A stretch of 11,601 nt of DNA from Thermoplasmatales archaeon ex4484_36 (lineage in GTDB: Archaea; Thermoplasmatota; Penumbrarchaeia; Penumbrarchaeales; EX4484-36), in contig NJDV01000095.1 in assembly GCA_002254765.1 (NCBI GenBank), forward strand, positions 1 through 11,601, written 5' to 3'. The position numbers and the translations under genes were made by a program. A model generated the notes under the pieces. The model was not told where the DNA came from. It saw nothing but the letters and a program-made list of their open reading frames with translations, and ran no database searches. Every line of letters starts with the position of its first letter. Positions within the stretch are counted from its first letter, which is position 1. Of this stretch, positions 1 through 7,399 are shown in pieces.

Positions 1-1049
1 GCAGCAAATGTGTATGAACCCGTTCCTAGAGAATTGGAACCTCTATTTCTCACAAGAAAAAACTCCTGAGACCATGACTGGCCATTGTTTGTGGATCTCA
101 CCATGGAAATATCATCATTACTCCATCTGTTCGCAAATAGCAGAACGGTTCCATTTACATTTAAAGCACGCATAAATGTGTAATCTCTGTATGTGTTCAT
201 TATCACTCTAGGACTACCCCAACTAGCACCACCATTTGTCGAAACTTTCACTCTAACATACCCATCAGAGGGGCTACCAGAAACATAATGCCTTGCATAA
301 AAATAAAGAAGTCGGGGATTTGTAGCAGTTCCTGCCACGGTGATAGCCATGGTAGAACAATAACCTGAAGATACCACAATGCCCATCGACCTCCAGGTAG
401 TTCCATCATAGCGATATAGCCTTCCCTCTATATAACTAGATAATACCACACCCAAGTATAGGTAGTTGTCATCATGGGCTATATCGAAACCTGCTGCATA
501 AGAGTAGACTATGGTAGTAGGTGATATTGTAGAAAGATTTTTCCATTGTGATATCTGTGTGTGCTTTTCTAATACACGATACAAGCTAAAGGAGTTTCCT
601 GTGGTGCGGATAAAGACAAATAAATTATTATTCCAGATATAAAGATATACATTCGCATTAACTAATGAATAAGGGCTTTTCCACACATCAATGGATTTAT
701 GCCAGGTTCTGCCAAAATCTTCTGAGGCTAGAAGATTAACTTGAAGACTGCTTCCGTTTTTCCAGACATATCCAACAAATAGATACTTTCCCTCGGCAGC
801 AAAGTTAGTATATATTGCCCCACCGTCTATAAAACTATAATGCGTATTGTTAATCTCCAATAAGACTGGGGTCCTTGAGAAGTTTTGCGATTCGGTGTTT
901 ATTAAATATTCTGTAGCTGAGGGAGTAATTTTGGAAAAGAGACGTCCTAGTTGTTTGTAGCTCTTCGAATCTATCGCGATAATCATGCTTTCTGTAATGA
1001 CCAATGCGGCTAAAAAAAGTATCAGTATACGCTTACCGCAGGCAACCAT
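1..1049 (-). CDS. Exported Asp-box (BNR) sialidase-like beta-propeller protein, partial (C-terminus off the left edge)
   Basis: About 349 codons are open from ATG 1049 down to the window edge with no stop, so the C-terminus lies outside. The N-terminus is a signal peptide: Lys6-Arg7 followed by a hydrophobic run at residues 8-18. Three Asp-boxes (S-x-D/N-x-G-x-T/S-W) are visible: SEDFGRTW at 109-116, STNGGASW at 270-277 and STNNGQSW at 319-326. These mark blades of a sialidase-type beta-propeller. An SRTP motif at 58-61 sits where sialidases carry their RIP motif, before the first blade. Several N-glycosylation sequons fit an extracellular location. By family, it could hydrolyse or bind surface glycans, but the full catalytic set (Arg triad, Tyr/Glu, Asp) cannot be checked in a partial protein, so a non-enzymatic propeller is equally possible. 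The gene is AT-rich, with many ATA, TTA and TAT codons, unlike its GC-richer neighbours, which hints at separate origin. A GGTGG motif lies 4 bases before the ATG. Confidence 0.8.
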   Translation of the reverse strand, partial: MVACGKRILILFLAALVITESMIIAIDSKSYKQLGRLFSKITPSATEYLINTESQNFSRTPVLLEINNTHYSFIDGGAIYTNFAAEGKYLFVGYVWKNGSSLQVNLLASEDFGRTWHKSIDVWKSPYSLVNANVYLYIWNNNLFVFIRTTGNSFSLYRVLEKHTQISQWKNLSTISPTTIVYSYAAGFDIAHDDNYLYLGVVLSSYIEGRLYRYDGTTWRSMGIVVSSGYCSTMAITVAGTATNPRLLYFYARHYVSGSPSDGYVRVKVSTNGGASWGSPRVIMNTYRDYTFMRALNVNGTVLLFANRWSNDDISMVRSTNNGQSWSQEFFLVRNRGSNSLGTGSYTFA

Positions 1050-1079
1050 TCGACCACCGAGGATAGATATGATTAGGGG

Positions 1080-1096
1080 TATTTATATTTTATTTT
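1080..1096 (-). promoter_or_regulatory. TATA/BRE-like promoter of the sialidase-like gene
   Basis: On the minus strand an A-rich BRE-like stretch runs into ATATAAATA (1088 to 1080). Its centre is about 35 bases upstream of ATG 1049, so a transcript starting some 25 bases downstream of the TATA centre would have a leader of only about 10 bases. This is the normal geometry for archaeal promoters. It is called from sequence alone; AT-rich DNA gives such matches by chance fairly often. Confidence 0.5.
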
Positions 1097-1408
1097 CCGG
1101 CCAAACTATCTATAACTTCCACCCATTTTTAAACAGTTAGGAAAAGGAGAGAAAACATTGTCCATTTTATAGACTTTGGATGTCATATTCCTCATTTTTT
1201 CCTCTTGTCCGATGAGTTCTCCAAAGACGCCCAGACGTCTAACCTCAAAACCTTCTAAATACGCACGCTCCTAATCTGGGGGGAATTGGATAGAGACAGG
1301 CAAGAATCGTTTTAAGGAACAAATCTCAAGCGGCTTTGAGCATTTTTTATACCTATTTACCCGTCAATTTAAGAGGAAAAATTATTTGAACGGACACTCT
1401 ACACCGAT
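1097..1408. other. AT-rich divergent intergenic region, no convincing gene
   Basis: This stretch separates the minus-strand sialidase-like gene from the plus-strand operon. I see no convincing gene in it. A minus-strand frame is open from 1270 to 1106 (54 codons, with an internal ATG at 1195) but has no recognisable product. Small symmetric elements are present: an 8-bp palindrome AGACGTCT at 1233-1240, and a weak 5-bp hairpin (1325-1329 with 1336-1340) followed by T6 at 1343-1348. The T-rich TTTTTTATA at 1343-1351 could be a distal TATA box for the plus-strand operon. Confidence 0.5.
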
Positions 1409-1424
1409 ATATCTATATAGATAT
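1409..1424. promoter_or_regulatory. Perfect 16-bp palindrome overlapping the probable promoter of the regulator-ABC operon
   Basis: ATATCTATATAGATAT is its own reverse complement, with its centre between 1416 and 1417, about 31 bases before ATG 1448. It therefore occupies the place expected for the TATA box of a short-leader archaeal transcript and itself contains TATATAG. A dimeric winged-helix regulator bound here would block TBP/TFB. PadR-family regulators commonly bind short inverted repeats at their own promoters, and PadR-like pieces follow immediately. The operator role is inference; AT-rich palindromes can arise by chance. Confidence 0.45.
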
Positions 1425-1447
1425 TCCCCATTACCCCCTCGATACGC

Positions 1448-1504
1448 ATGAAAAAAGGCTTCCTCAAAATAGTGATGCTCCATATCATCTCCCGGGGGAC
1501 ATGA
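1448..1504 (+). pseudogene. N-terminal remnant of a PadR-family regulator
   Basis: ATG 1448 opens an 18-codon frame beginning MKKGFLKIVMLHIISRGT and closing at TGA 1502-1504. The pattern G-x-L-K-x-x-x-L-x-x-(L/I)-(L/I)-S-x-G matches the first helix of PadR winged-helix repressors, in which it is normally followed by a glycine- or histidine-rich turn and the DNA-binding helices. Here the frame stops exactly where the winged-helix core should begin, and its TGA overlaps the ATG of the next small gene, whose product resembles a PadR C-terminus. About 65-70 residues of the typical family length seem to be missing between the two pieces. One extra base in the G5 run at 1494-1498 would fuse both frames into one 86-residue protein, still without a wing. 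Alternative: a chance leader peptide. Confidence 0.45.
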
Positions 1505-1704
1505 AAAAGCTTCATCAGACTCTTTCCATAGCCAGTGAGGTCTTCCTCTGCAGGGAAGAGGAGAGCTTCTCCGCGGTGGGACTCCTGCTGCCCCTGATGA
1601 ACGAGGTGATGGAGCTTGTGAGTGAGGGGGCGGACTTGAAAGAGATACAGGAGACTCTGAAGGAGTGCCGTGAGGCCCTAAGAAAGCTGAAGAGGAGGGA
1701 TTGA
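1501..1704 (+). CDS. Small helical protein resembling the C-terminal dimerisation domain of PadR regulators
   Basis: The 67-residue product is almost entirely helical and charged (E/K/R-rich), with the segment EGADLKEIQETLKECREAL at about residues 42-60. Archaeal PadR-type regulators end in similar helices, which form the dimer interface and ligand-sensing surface. No winged-helix DNA-binding part is present. It starts at an ATG overlapping the TGA of the PadR-like N-terminal piece (ATGA) and ends 3 bases before the ABC ATPase gene. The GGAGGG at 1694-1699, inside its last codons, is the ribosome-binding site of that ATPase gene. PadR genes very often head DrrAB-type exporter operons, which supports the reading. 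It may be a decayed regulator, or a DNA-binding-less protein that still dimerises. The family assignment rests on resemblance by eye. Confidence 0.55.
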   Translation: MKKLHQTLSIASEVFLCREEESFSAVGLLLPLMNEVMELVSEGADLKEIQETLKECREALRKLKRRD

Positions 1705-1707
1705 ACG

Positions 1708-2691
1708 ATGAATGCCATAATAGAGGTTGAGGACCTCCACCATTCGTACGGAGACTTTACCGCTGTGAACGGAATAAGCTTCCGGGTGCACACGGGGGAG
1801 ATCTTCTCCTTTTTAGGGCCAAACGGCGCTGGGAAAAGCACCACCATAAACATATTGACAACCCTCCTTCCTCTCCAGAGGGGGCGGGTGAGGGTTAACG
1901 GCTACGACGTGAGAAAAGAGAAAAAGAGGGTGAGGGAGTCCATAGGCATAGTTTTCCAGGATGAGGTTCTGGATGGGGACCTCACCGTGTGGGAGACGCT
2001 TGAGTTCCATGGAAGAATATACGGCATGCCGAGGGCGGAAAGGAGAGAGAGAATAGAGGAGATGCTGAAACTTGCTGATCTCGAGGAAAAGACGGAGGAG
2101 AGGGTAAAATATTTAAGCGGAGGCATGAGGAGGAGGCTTGAGATCGCCCGCGGACTCATGACAAGGCCCGCCGTGCTCTTCCTGGATGAGCCTACGCTTG
2201 GTCTAGATCCGCAAACCAGATACCGTATATGGAAGTACATAGAGAAGGTGAACCGGGAGGGGACCACCATCTTCCTGACCACTCATTACATGGAGGAGGC
2301 GGATTCACTAAGCAGCAGGATCAGCATTATAGATCATGGGAAAATAGTTATCACAGGGACCTCCGAAGAGCTCAAGAACAGTATAGGTAAGGACCTGATT
2401 TATTTGGAGACTGTTAATAAAGAGAAGGCCTCTCAGATCATAGGGAGTTTCAGTGAGGTTCGGGGAGTGAGGGATTCGCTCAGGGGTCTTGAGGTCTCTC
2501 TTGAAGCCGACGGGCAGCGTTTCCTGCCCAGACTCATCGTCTCTCTGGAGAAGGAGGGGGTTGAGATCACCTCTATAAGTCTTAAGAAACCCACCCTTGA
2601 CGATGTTTTCCTGCACTACACTGGCAGGGAGCTCAGGGATGAGGGACCTCAGGGTAAGAAGGTAGCAATGAGAAGGAGGAGAGGACGATGA
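1708..2691 (+). CDS. DrrA-type ABC exporter ATP-binding protein
   Basis: Cytoplasmic ATPase that powers the ABC-2 permease encoded next. All ABC motifs are intact: A-loop aromatic Tyr14, Walker A GPNGAGKST at 37-45, Q-loop Gln84, signature LSGGM at 136-140, Walker B VLFLDEP at 156-162 with catalytic Glu161, D-loop GLDP at 165-168, and switch His193 in TTHYMEEA. After the nucleotide-binding domain (about 1-225) comes a C-terminal domain ending in PTLDDVFLHYTGR, the hallmark of the daunorubicin-resistance DrrA subfamily. The length of 327 residues is normal. A strong Shine-Dalgarno GGAGGG lies 8 bases before the ATG. The last codons overlap the permease ATG by four bases (ATGA), implying translational coupling. 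Substrate cannot be read from sequence: members export drugs, antibiotics, lipids or glycolipids. DrrA-like ATPases are abundant in archaea, so naming beyond the subfamily is not justified. Confidence 0.93.
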   Translation: MNAIIEVEDLHHSYGDFTAVNGISFRVHTGEIFSFLGPNGAGKSTTINILTTLLPLQRGRVRVNGYDVRKEKKRVRESIGIVFQDEVLDGDLTVWETLEFHGRIYGMPRAERRERIEEMLKLADLEEKTEERVKYLSGGMRRRLEIARGLMTRPAVLFLDEPTLGLDPQTRYRIWKYIEKVNREGTTIFLTTHYMEEADSLSSRISIIDHGKIVITGTSEELKNSIGKDLIYLETVNKEKASQIIGSFSEVRGVRDSLRGLEVSLEADGQRFLPRLIVSLEKEGVEITSISLKKPTLDDVFLHYTGRELRDEGPQGKKVAMRRRRGR

Positions 2692-3539
2692 ACACGGCCT
2701 TTTTAACGGTATATTGGAGAGATATGATACGCTTCAGGCGATTCAAACCCATGCTGTTCTCCACGCTGGTGCAGCCTATTCTCTGGATGGCCTTCTTCGG
2801 CATCGGCATGTCCAGCAACTTCGACAGGTTCTCACAGTTCGTTAAGCTGCCCCCCGGAATAGAGAGTGTGGACTACCTCACCTTCATGGCCGCCGGCGTC
2901 ATAGCGATGACCACACTTTTCACAAGCCTTTTCGGTGGGATCAGCCTGCTGTTTGACAAGAGGTGGGGGATCATGAAGGAGATGCTAGCAAGTCCCATGC
3001 CCCGCACACACATCCTCTGGGGAATCAGTCTGAGCGGGGTGACCAAGGCCCTCATTCAGGCCGCTCTGATTATGTCCTTCGGCCTTCTTATAGGCGTTAA
3101 GTTCTTCTCGGGCTACAGCGCTGTAGAGGTTCTTATATCACTTCTGGGAATAGCAATCTTTGTTACGGTCTTCTCCTTAGGTTTCCTCTTTCTCTCCGCA
3201 GGAATAACCATGAGGCTGGAAAGCATGGAGGGGGTCCAAGGGATCATGACCCTTCTCACCATGCCTCTTTTCTTCTCAAGCAGTGCGCTCTACCCTGTGG
3301 AAGGATTTCCCAGCTGGCTTAGGGCCATCTCTGTGGTCAACCCTCTGACATATCTTGTGAAGGGGATCCGCTACTTCGCCATAGGAGAGGACTTCTTCGC
3401 CATGGGCACTCACTACACCTACTCTATCTATGATGTTCTGCTCTCCTTGGGCTTCCTGACAATCTTCGCTCTCCTGACCTACCTGTTCGCGTGGGTCACC
3501 TTCAGGCGCGCCTGCCCCGGGGAGGGCTTCGGAGACTGA
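2688..3539 (+). CDS. DrrB-type ABC-2 exporter permease
   Basis: Polytopic membrane partner of the preceding ATPase. The 283-residue product has six hydrophobic segments, at about 23-41, 63-88, 108-135, 142-168, 180-200 and 250-272, the ABC-2 permease topology. A short amphipathic N-terminus (MNTAFLTVYWRDMIRFRRFK) precedes the first helix. Between helices 2 and 3 the cytoplasmic stretch around KRWGIMKEMLASPMPRTHI is the conserved ABC-2 coupling region (in relatives, G-T/I-L/M-E/K-x-L-x-x-S-P). After helix 5 the segment NPLTYLVKGIRYF is another family hallmark. It starts inside the ATPase gene at an ATGA overlap. The normal family end (about TFRRA) is followed by only eight further residues, and the next gene starts 13 bases after the stop. 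Two subunits with two ATPases would form the exporter. Substrate is unknown. Confidence 0.92.
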   Translation: MNTAFLTVYWRDMIRFRRFKPMLFSTLVQPILWMAFFGIGMSSNFDRFSQFVKLPPGIESVDYLTFMAAGVIAMTTLFTSLFGGISLLFDKRWGIMKEMLASPMPRTHILWGISLSGVTKALIQAALIMSFGLLIGVKFFSGYSAVEVLISLLGIAIFVTVFSLGFLFLSAGITMRLESMEGVQGIMTLLTMPLFFSSSALYPVEGFPSWLRAISVVNPLTYLVKGIRYFAIGEDFFAMGTHYTYSIYDVLLSLGFLTIFALLTYLFAWVTFRRACPGEGFGD

Positions 3540-3552
3540 GAGCTCCTCTTCC

Positions 3553-6096
3553 GTGAGAACTTCCTCTGTATACCGCTTTGATTTTGGACCGAGAAGAAGC
3601 CCCATCATGGAGGGTTGGACCCCTGTCACGGAGAGCAGCAGGTATACCCCGGAGAGGGGCTATGGACTCCTCTCTCCAGTGAGCTCCTTCTACGTCACCA
3701 GAAGAATGGTTCCCGAGATAAGAAAATTCGTCCTTGAGCGCTCGTGGGTCTACCAGCAATACTCTGATAACATGAGCGTGGACGGGGTGAGGTCAGAAAG
3801 CTCTGTGGCCTTCAGAGTGGATCTCCCTAACGGGACCTACAGGGTAAGGGTCTGGATCGGGGACCTTGAGAAGGCGGTCTACTCCATGAACATATCCTTC
3901 AACGGTCAATGGCTGGTTGAGGGGGCTGATGCCTTCCATATAGCCTCAAGGAGCATGTATCTCAACCCCTTCAATTACGGCTTCAGAGTGGGCTACACTG
4001 TAGTTGTCAACGTGACTGAAGGGTTCCTCACAATCAACGTCACGGGGAACGACACACGCTACCGGGAGCTCCTTCGGGAGGAGATGGAGCGGGACCCTCC
4101 TTACTCCTATCTGGCGTGGATGTCTCAGGGTGTGAAGAAATACTCAAGCGGGAGCGGCCCCTGGCGCTACATAGGGGGCCCCTTCACTAACGCGTCTGTT
4201 CTTGGAGTTGAGATCTATCCCAAACACGATATGCCCGTTGAAGAGTGTGGCGGCACTCTTCTCCCATCGGGCTCCGTCACTTCCCCCGGGGTTCTCTCAG
4301 CCATAGAGGAGTATAACAGGGGGGAGATGAACGCCTCCTACCAGAGGTGGCTTGAGTCGTTGGGCGAGGACCTCTCCGGGTTGAATCGTCTAGCGAGGGC
4401 TCAAGTGGGGCTCTATCTCGCCGGGAACCTGAAGCTTGAGAGGGAGCTTGAGATACTTCCCACGGTGGAGAGGGACCTTCTGATGTGCCAGAGGGAGCTT
4501 TCGGACTTCCCGGAGGTGGGGGACATGCTGGATCTCACCCGCAGGACCTCCCGCGCCCTTAACTACTACACAAAAAGGACCGAGTACGGGAAGAACCACT
4601 TCGTAGAGTGCGACAAGGCCATAGGCCTCCTTTGGACGGTTCATCCTCAGGACCCCCTCTACCCGAAGGCAATGCTTTGGTGCGCAAGGGCGCTGTACAG
4701 CCTTGACCCCCACAGGTGGACCTCGGCTTCGGGCACGGCAAAGGACCTGTTGGAGAGAATAAGGCCCCAGGACCCCGATAACAAATACATAAGGTTCTAC
4801 CTGGATACCGATTACACTCTGCCCCCCACGTGGGAAAACGGTGTGGAGGTCATATCCACCACGGGGGAGAGGGATCGCTGGTACCTGAAAGATTACAATT
4901 CAGGTTATGAGGACGCTCCGGAGTGGGCCAAGGTGCTGAGGGAGGAGCTCTGCTGGCTGTATGACATAACAGACTGGTGGGTGGATCACAGAATGAAGGA
5001 GAACGGCTACCTGGGCGGGGGCTGGACCGACGATGTCGAGTTCATCGGACTTTTCGGATTCAACGCACTCATCAGCAGGGGAGCAGACAACAAATCCCTT
5101 GAGGGGGCAAGAAGGTTCGTTGACGGGATGCTCCGCGAGGGCGGGGTGGACCTTGAGAGGGGCTACAGCTCAGCCTTCGCCGACACTGAGCATACAGCAG
5201 AGCTCACTGGGGACTCGCTGCCCATGATGATTGCGGTGGACTTCGGAAATCCACGCTGGATAGAGTTTTCATATAAAACGGCAGCGCTCATGAGGGACCT
5301 CTGGATGGGGGTTAACGAGAAGGGATACCTGCAGTTTAAATCAAATTTTCTCTCCGCCACAAGGGTGGGTGAGGGGGCCCGGGCAGAGGATAGCTGGATC
5401 AATTACAGGGCAGCGCTTCCAGCAAGGTGGGTCTGGTGGTACTCCGGCGACCCGGAGGTTGGTGAGCTCTTCATCAGGTGGGCGGACTGCTGGGTCAACG
5501 CCTCCCTCTCCACAGAAAAGGGCAAGCCTTATGGGGTCATCCCCGCAGGGCTGGGCTGGCCGGATGGAGAGATCGGAGGACACAACGCCCCCACCTGGTA
5601 TCGGGCGGCGCACCCACCTGGGAGCGTCAACTACGATTGGGAACCCCAGAAGTACAAGGGATACATCGTTGATCTGCTCCTCTCCGCCTACGAGGCTACG
5701 GGAGACCTCAAATACCTAGAGCCACTGCGTCTTGAGGCGGAGCTCGCCAAAGAGTGGTCGAGAAGGCAGGACCCCAACCCGCCTGTGGGAAGCAGGATGT
5801 GGGCGGCCAAGGTCCTGTACAACAAGGGGGCCATAGAGACCTACCAGAACATACTGAACACCTACGGCCTCCCCGGGGCTGAGCCATCCGGGACCATATG
5901 GACCCCTGAGAGCGCCTATTCGGCCTGCATAAAAGGATACAACTACATCAGGAAGTGCTATCCGCTCATGACCACGGAGGCATCCGCCACGGACAGAGTG
6001 GCTTTCGTCGGGATCATAAACCCCTTCCTGATATACACTGGGGGCAGGGTGGGTGGGGGGGATGGAGGTGCCATTCACTCTCCCGGGGGGCGTTGA
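3553..6096 (+). CDS. Large carbohydrate-active-type surface protein: malectin-like domain plus alpha/alpha toroid (N-terminal part of a split gene)
   Basis: 847 residues from a GTG start; the frame is open upstream to 3478 without another usable start. Residues about 6-235 form a malectin/galactose-binding-like beta domain opening with YRFDFG and the GWTPVT...Y-x-x-ERGYG pattern seen in carbohydrate-active enzymes. A helical region (about 245-420) follows, then a probable (alpha/alpha)6 toroid (about 430-820). The toroid has conserved-looking polar motifs: GGGWTDDVE at 488-496, D544-x-E546-H547 with E550, and IGGH ending at His677. Such toroids occur in polysaccharide lyases and glycoside hydrolases; I recall similar uncharacterised proteins in Planctomycetes. 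No catalytic mechanism can be assigned. Some nine N-glycosylation sequons imply export, yet no signal peptide exists before the first domain. After a G7 run (6055-6061) the frame enters an unrelated 12-residue tail, while the protein-like sequence continues in the next frame. Confidence 0.8.
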   Translation: MRTSSVYRFDFGPRRSPIMEGWTPVTESSRYTPERGYGLLSPVSSFYVTRRMVPEIRKFVLERSWVYQQYSDNMSVDGVRSESSVAFRVDLPNGTYRVRVWIGDLEKAVYSMNISFNGQWLVEGADAFHIASRSMYLNPFNYGFRVGYTVVVNVTEGFLTINVTGNDTRYRELLREEMERDPPYSYLAWMSQGVKKYSSGSGPWRYIGGPFTNASVLGVEIYPKHDMPVEECGGTLLPSGSVTSPGVLSAIEEYNRGEMNASYQRWLESLGEDLSGLNRLARAQVGLYLAGNLKLERELEILPTVERDLLMCQRELSDFPEVGDMLDLTRRTSRALNYYTKRTEYGKNHFVECDKAIGLLWTVHPQDPLYPKAMLWCARALYSLDPHRWTSASGTAKDLLERIRPQDPDNKYIRFYLDTDYTLPPTWENGVEVISTTGERDRWYLKDYNSGYEDAPEWAKVLREELCWLYDITDWWVDHRMKENGYLGGGWTDDVEFIGLFGFNALISRGADNKSLEGARRFVDGMLREGGVDLERGYSSAFADTEHTAELTGDSLPMMIAVDFGNPRWIEFSYKTAALMRDLWMGVNEKGYLQFKSNFLSATRVGEGARAEDSWINYRAALPARWVWWYSGDPEVGELFIRWADCWVNASLSTEKGKPYGVIPAGLGWPDGEIGGHNAPTWYRAAHPPGSVNYDWEPQKYKGYIVDLLLSAYEATGDLKYLEPLRLEAELAKEWSRRQDPNPPVGSRMWAAKVLYNKGAIETYQNILNTYGLPGAEPSGTIWTPESAYSACIKGYNYIRKCYPLMTTEASATDRVAFVGIINPFLIYTGGRVGGGDGGAIHSPGGR

Positions 6097-7399
6097 ATAC
6101 ATAATTAGGATAGAGATGGGAAGGGAGGGGGAGGTAGAGGATCTGCTCCCGGATCCAGCTTTTGGGGAAGAAGAGGTTAAGGTCACCGCCGAGAACTCCA
6201 TTGAAGTGTGGATTCACAACATAGGCTCGGCCCCAGGGGAGAACTTCACCGTAGCTCTTCTGGACGAGGAAGGGGAGGTGGTTGCGGAGGGGCTGGCAGA
6301 ATATCTCCCTCCGCCAAAGAACTTCACCCCATCGGTGGGGTCCTATCATCTCTACCTCTTAAAGGAGCAGAAGGGACCGAAGAACTACACCCTGGTCATA
6401 GACCCCAGCGGAGAGCTCACTGAGATAACCGAGCTGAACAACGAAAAGAACGTTATGCTTAACCTTTCCTCCATGACACCAGCCAACCTTCCCCCAGAAG
6501 GCCCGGACGAGATGAACCTCACGATGTGCGCCGGAGAGAGCGTCTACTTCAGCCTGCCCTTCCAGGACCCTGAAGGAGAACATCTCAACGTGAGCGTGGA
6601 TGTGCCGTGGGTTGAACCCTTTGAGAACCTCACCCTTCTTATCTCACCCCCCCGGGAAGGATTCTATAATATCACCGTTGTGGTCTCGGACCCCTCCGGG
6701 GGTGAGAAGATCTCCATACTCCACCTGAGGGTGATTCCTCTTGAGCTCCCCGAGGTTTTCCTCCCGGGGAGTGTGGTCCTCACGGAGAGGGAGAGGGTGG
6801 AGGTGGCATTCCTCGAGCAGCCCCCCCAGTGCGGGCTGCTCTACATCAACGTAACGCCGCTTGAATGGGTGTGGGTGGAGAACTGCACCCTCCATCTTGC
6901 GCCTTGGGACGGGGACAGCGGACGGTACAACATAACGGTAACCGTGGGCCTCCTTAGGGGGCCCTCCAGGGCATATAACCTTCAAGTGGAGGTGAGAATG
7001 AACCTCTCCACCTTCTCCTATTCCCTTAACATCACGCCCCTAGCTGAGGTGTATCCCCCAGGGAGCATGGTGAATCTCAGTGTGAACTACACCGGTTACT
7101 CCGCACCCTTAAGGTTCTTCTGGATCATTCGGATAGACGGCAACCTGACCCGCAACCTCTCCGGCAGTGACGTCGTCCTGGAGCTTGCCTCCCCCGGGGC
7201 CTACCGTGTGGAGCTCCACCTTGAGGGATTAGGGATGCTTCAGGAGGTCTCCTTCGAGGTTGTGGAGGAGAGGGCCGGGGTCGGGGAGAGGGAGAGAGAT
7301 TGGACCATCCCCTCAGTTGCAGCGGCAGTTATCCTGCTCTGTCTCCTTCTGGGGTTCTGGATCCTTTCAAAAAGAGGAAGGAGTGGGATAGAAGAGTGA
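6053..7399 (+). CDS. CARDB/Ig-like stalk and C-terminal membrane anchor (C-terminal part of the split surface protein)
   Basis: The frame can start at GTG 6053, but it reads best as a continuation of the preceding toroid protein after removal of one G from the G7 run (6055-6061). The first residues, FTLPGGVEYIIRIEMG, look like a beta sandwich already under way, not an N-terminus. Residues about 25-140 form a CARDB-type adhesion domain ending in ELTEITELNNEKN. About 145-230 is a cadherin/Ig-like domain (QDPEGEHLNVSVDV, SDPSGGEK), and further beta-rich repeats run to about 400. A single hydrophobic helix (about 420-440) and a basic tail (SKRGR) form a C-terminal anchor with the bulk outside. 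About 17 N-x-S/T sequons are spread through the ectodomain. With no signal peptide of its own, this part could not reach the surface alone, which supports a single composite protein of about 1,280 residues. Confidence 0.75.
   Translation: MGGMEVPFTLPGGVEYIIRIEMGREGEVEDLLPDPAFGEEEVKVTAENSIEVWIHNIGSAPGENFTVALLDEEGEVVAEGLAEYLPPPKNFTPSVGSYHLYLLKEQKGPKNYTLVIDPSGELTEITELNNEKNVMLNLSSMTPANLPPEGPDEMNLTMCAGESVYFSLPFQDPEGEHLNVSVDVPWVEPFENLTLLISPPREGFYNITVVVSDPSGGEKISILHLRVIPLELPEVFLPGSVVLTERERVEVAFLEQPPQCGLLYINVTPLEWVWVENCTLHLAPWDGDSGRYNITVTVGLLRGPSRAYNLQVEVRMNLSTFSYSLNITPLAEVYPPGSMVNLSVNYTGYSAPLRFFWIIRIDGNLTRNLSGSDVVLELASPGAYRVELHLEGLGMLQEVSFEVVEERAGVGERERDWTIPSVAAAVILLCLLLGFWILSKRGRSGIEE
6055..6061 (+). 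other. G7 run at the frame change inside the surface-protein gene
   Basis: Seven consecutive G lie exactly where the toroid frame should pass into the CARDB frame. With six G the reading would be VGG followed directly by MEVPFTLPGG in one frame; with seven, the upstream frame ends 35 bases further on. The site could be a phase-variable tract, a +1 slippage site, a fixed frameshift, or a base-calling error in a homopolymer. Confidence 0.65.

Noticed and set aside
1106..1270. Minus-strand frame of 54 codons with protein-like composition
   Set aside because: It has no start before an internal ATG at 1195, no recognisable domain, and its length is within chance for one of six frames. A decayed gene fragment remains possible.
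1325..1348. Hairpin plus T6 as an intrinsic terminator
   Set aside because: Only five base pairs, and no plus-strand gene ends upstream of it.
5716..6201. Long antisense open frames within the surface-protein gene and elsewhere
   Set aside because: They are low-complexity shadows of GC-rich coding sequence, lack ribosome-binding sites and domain features, and overlap clearly coding plus-strand frames.
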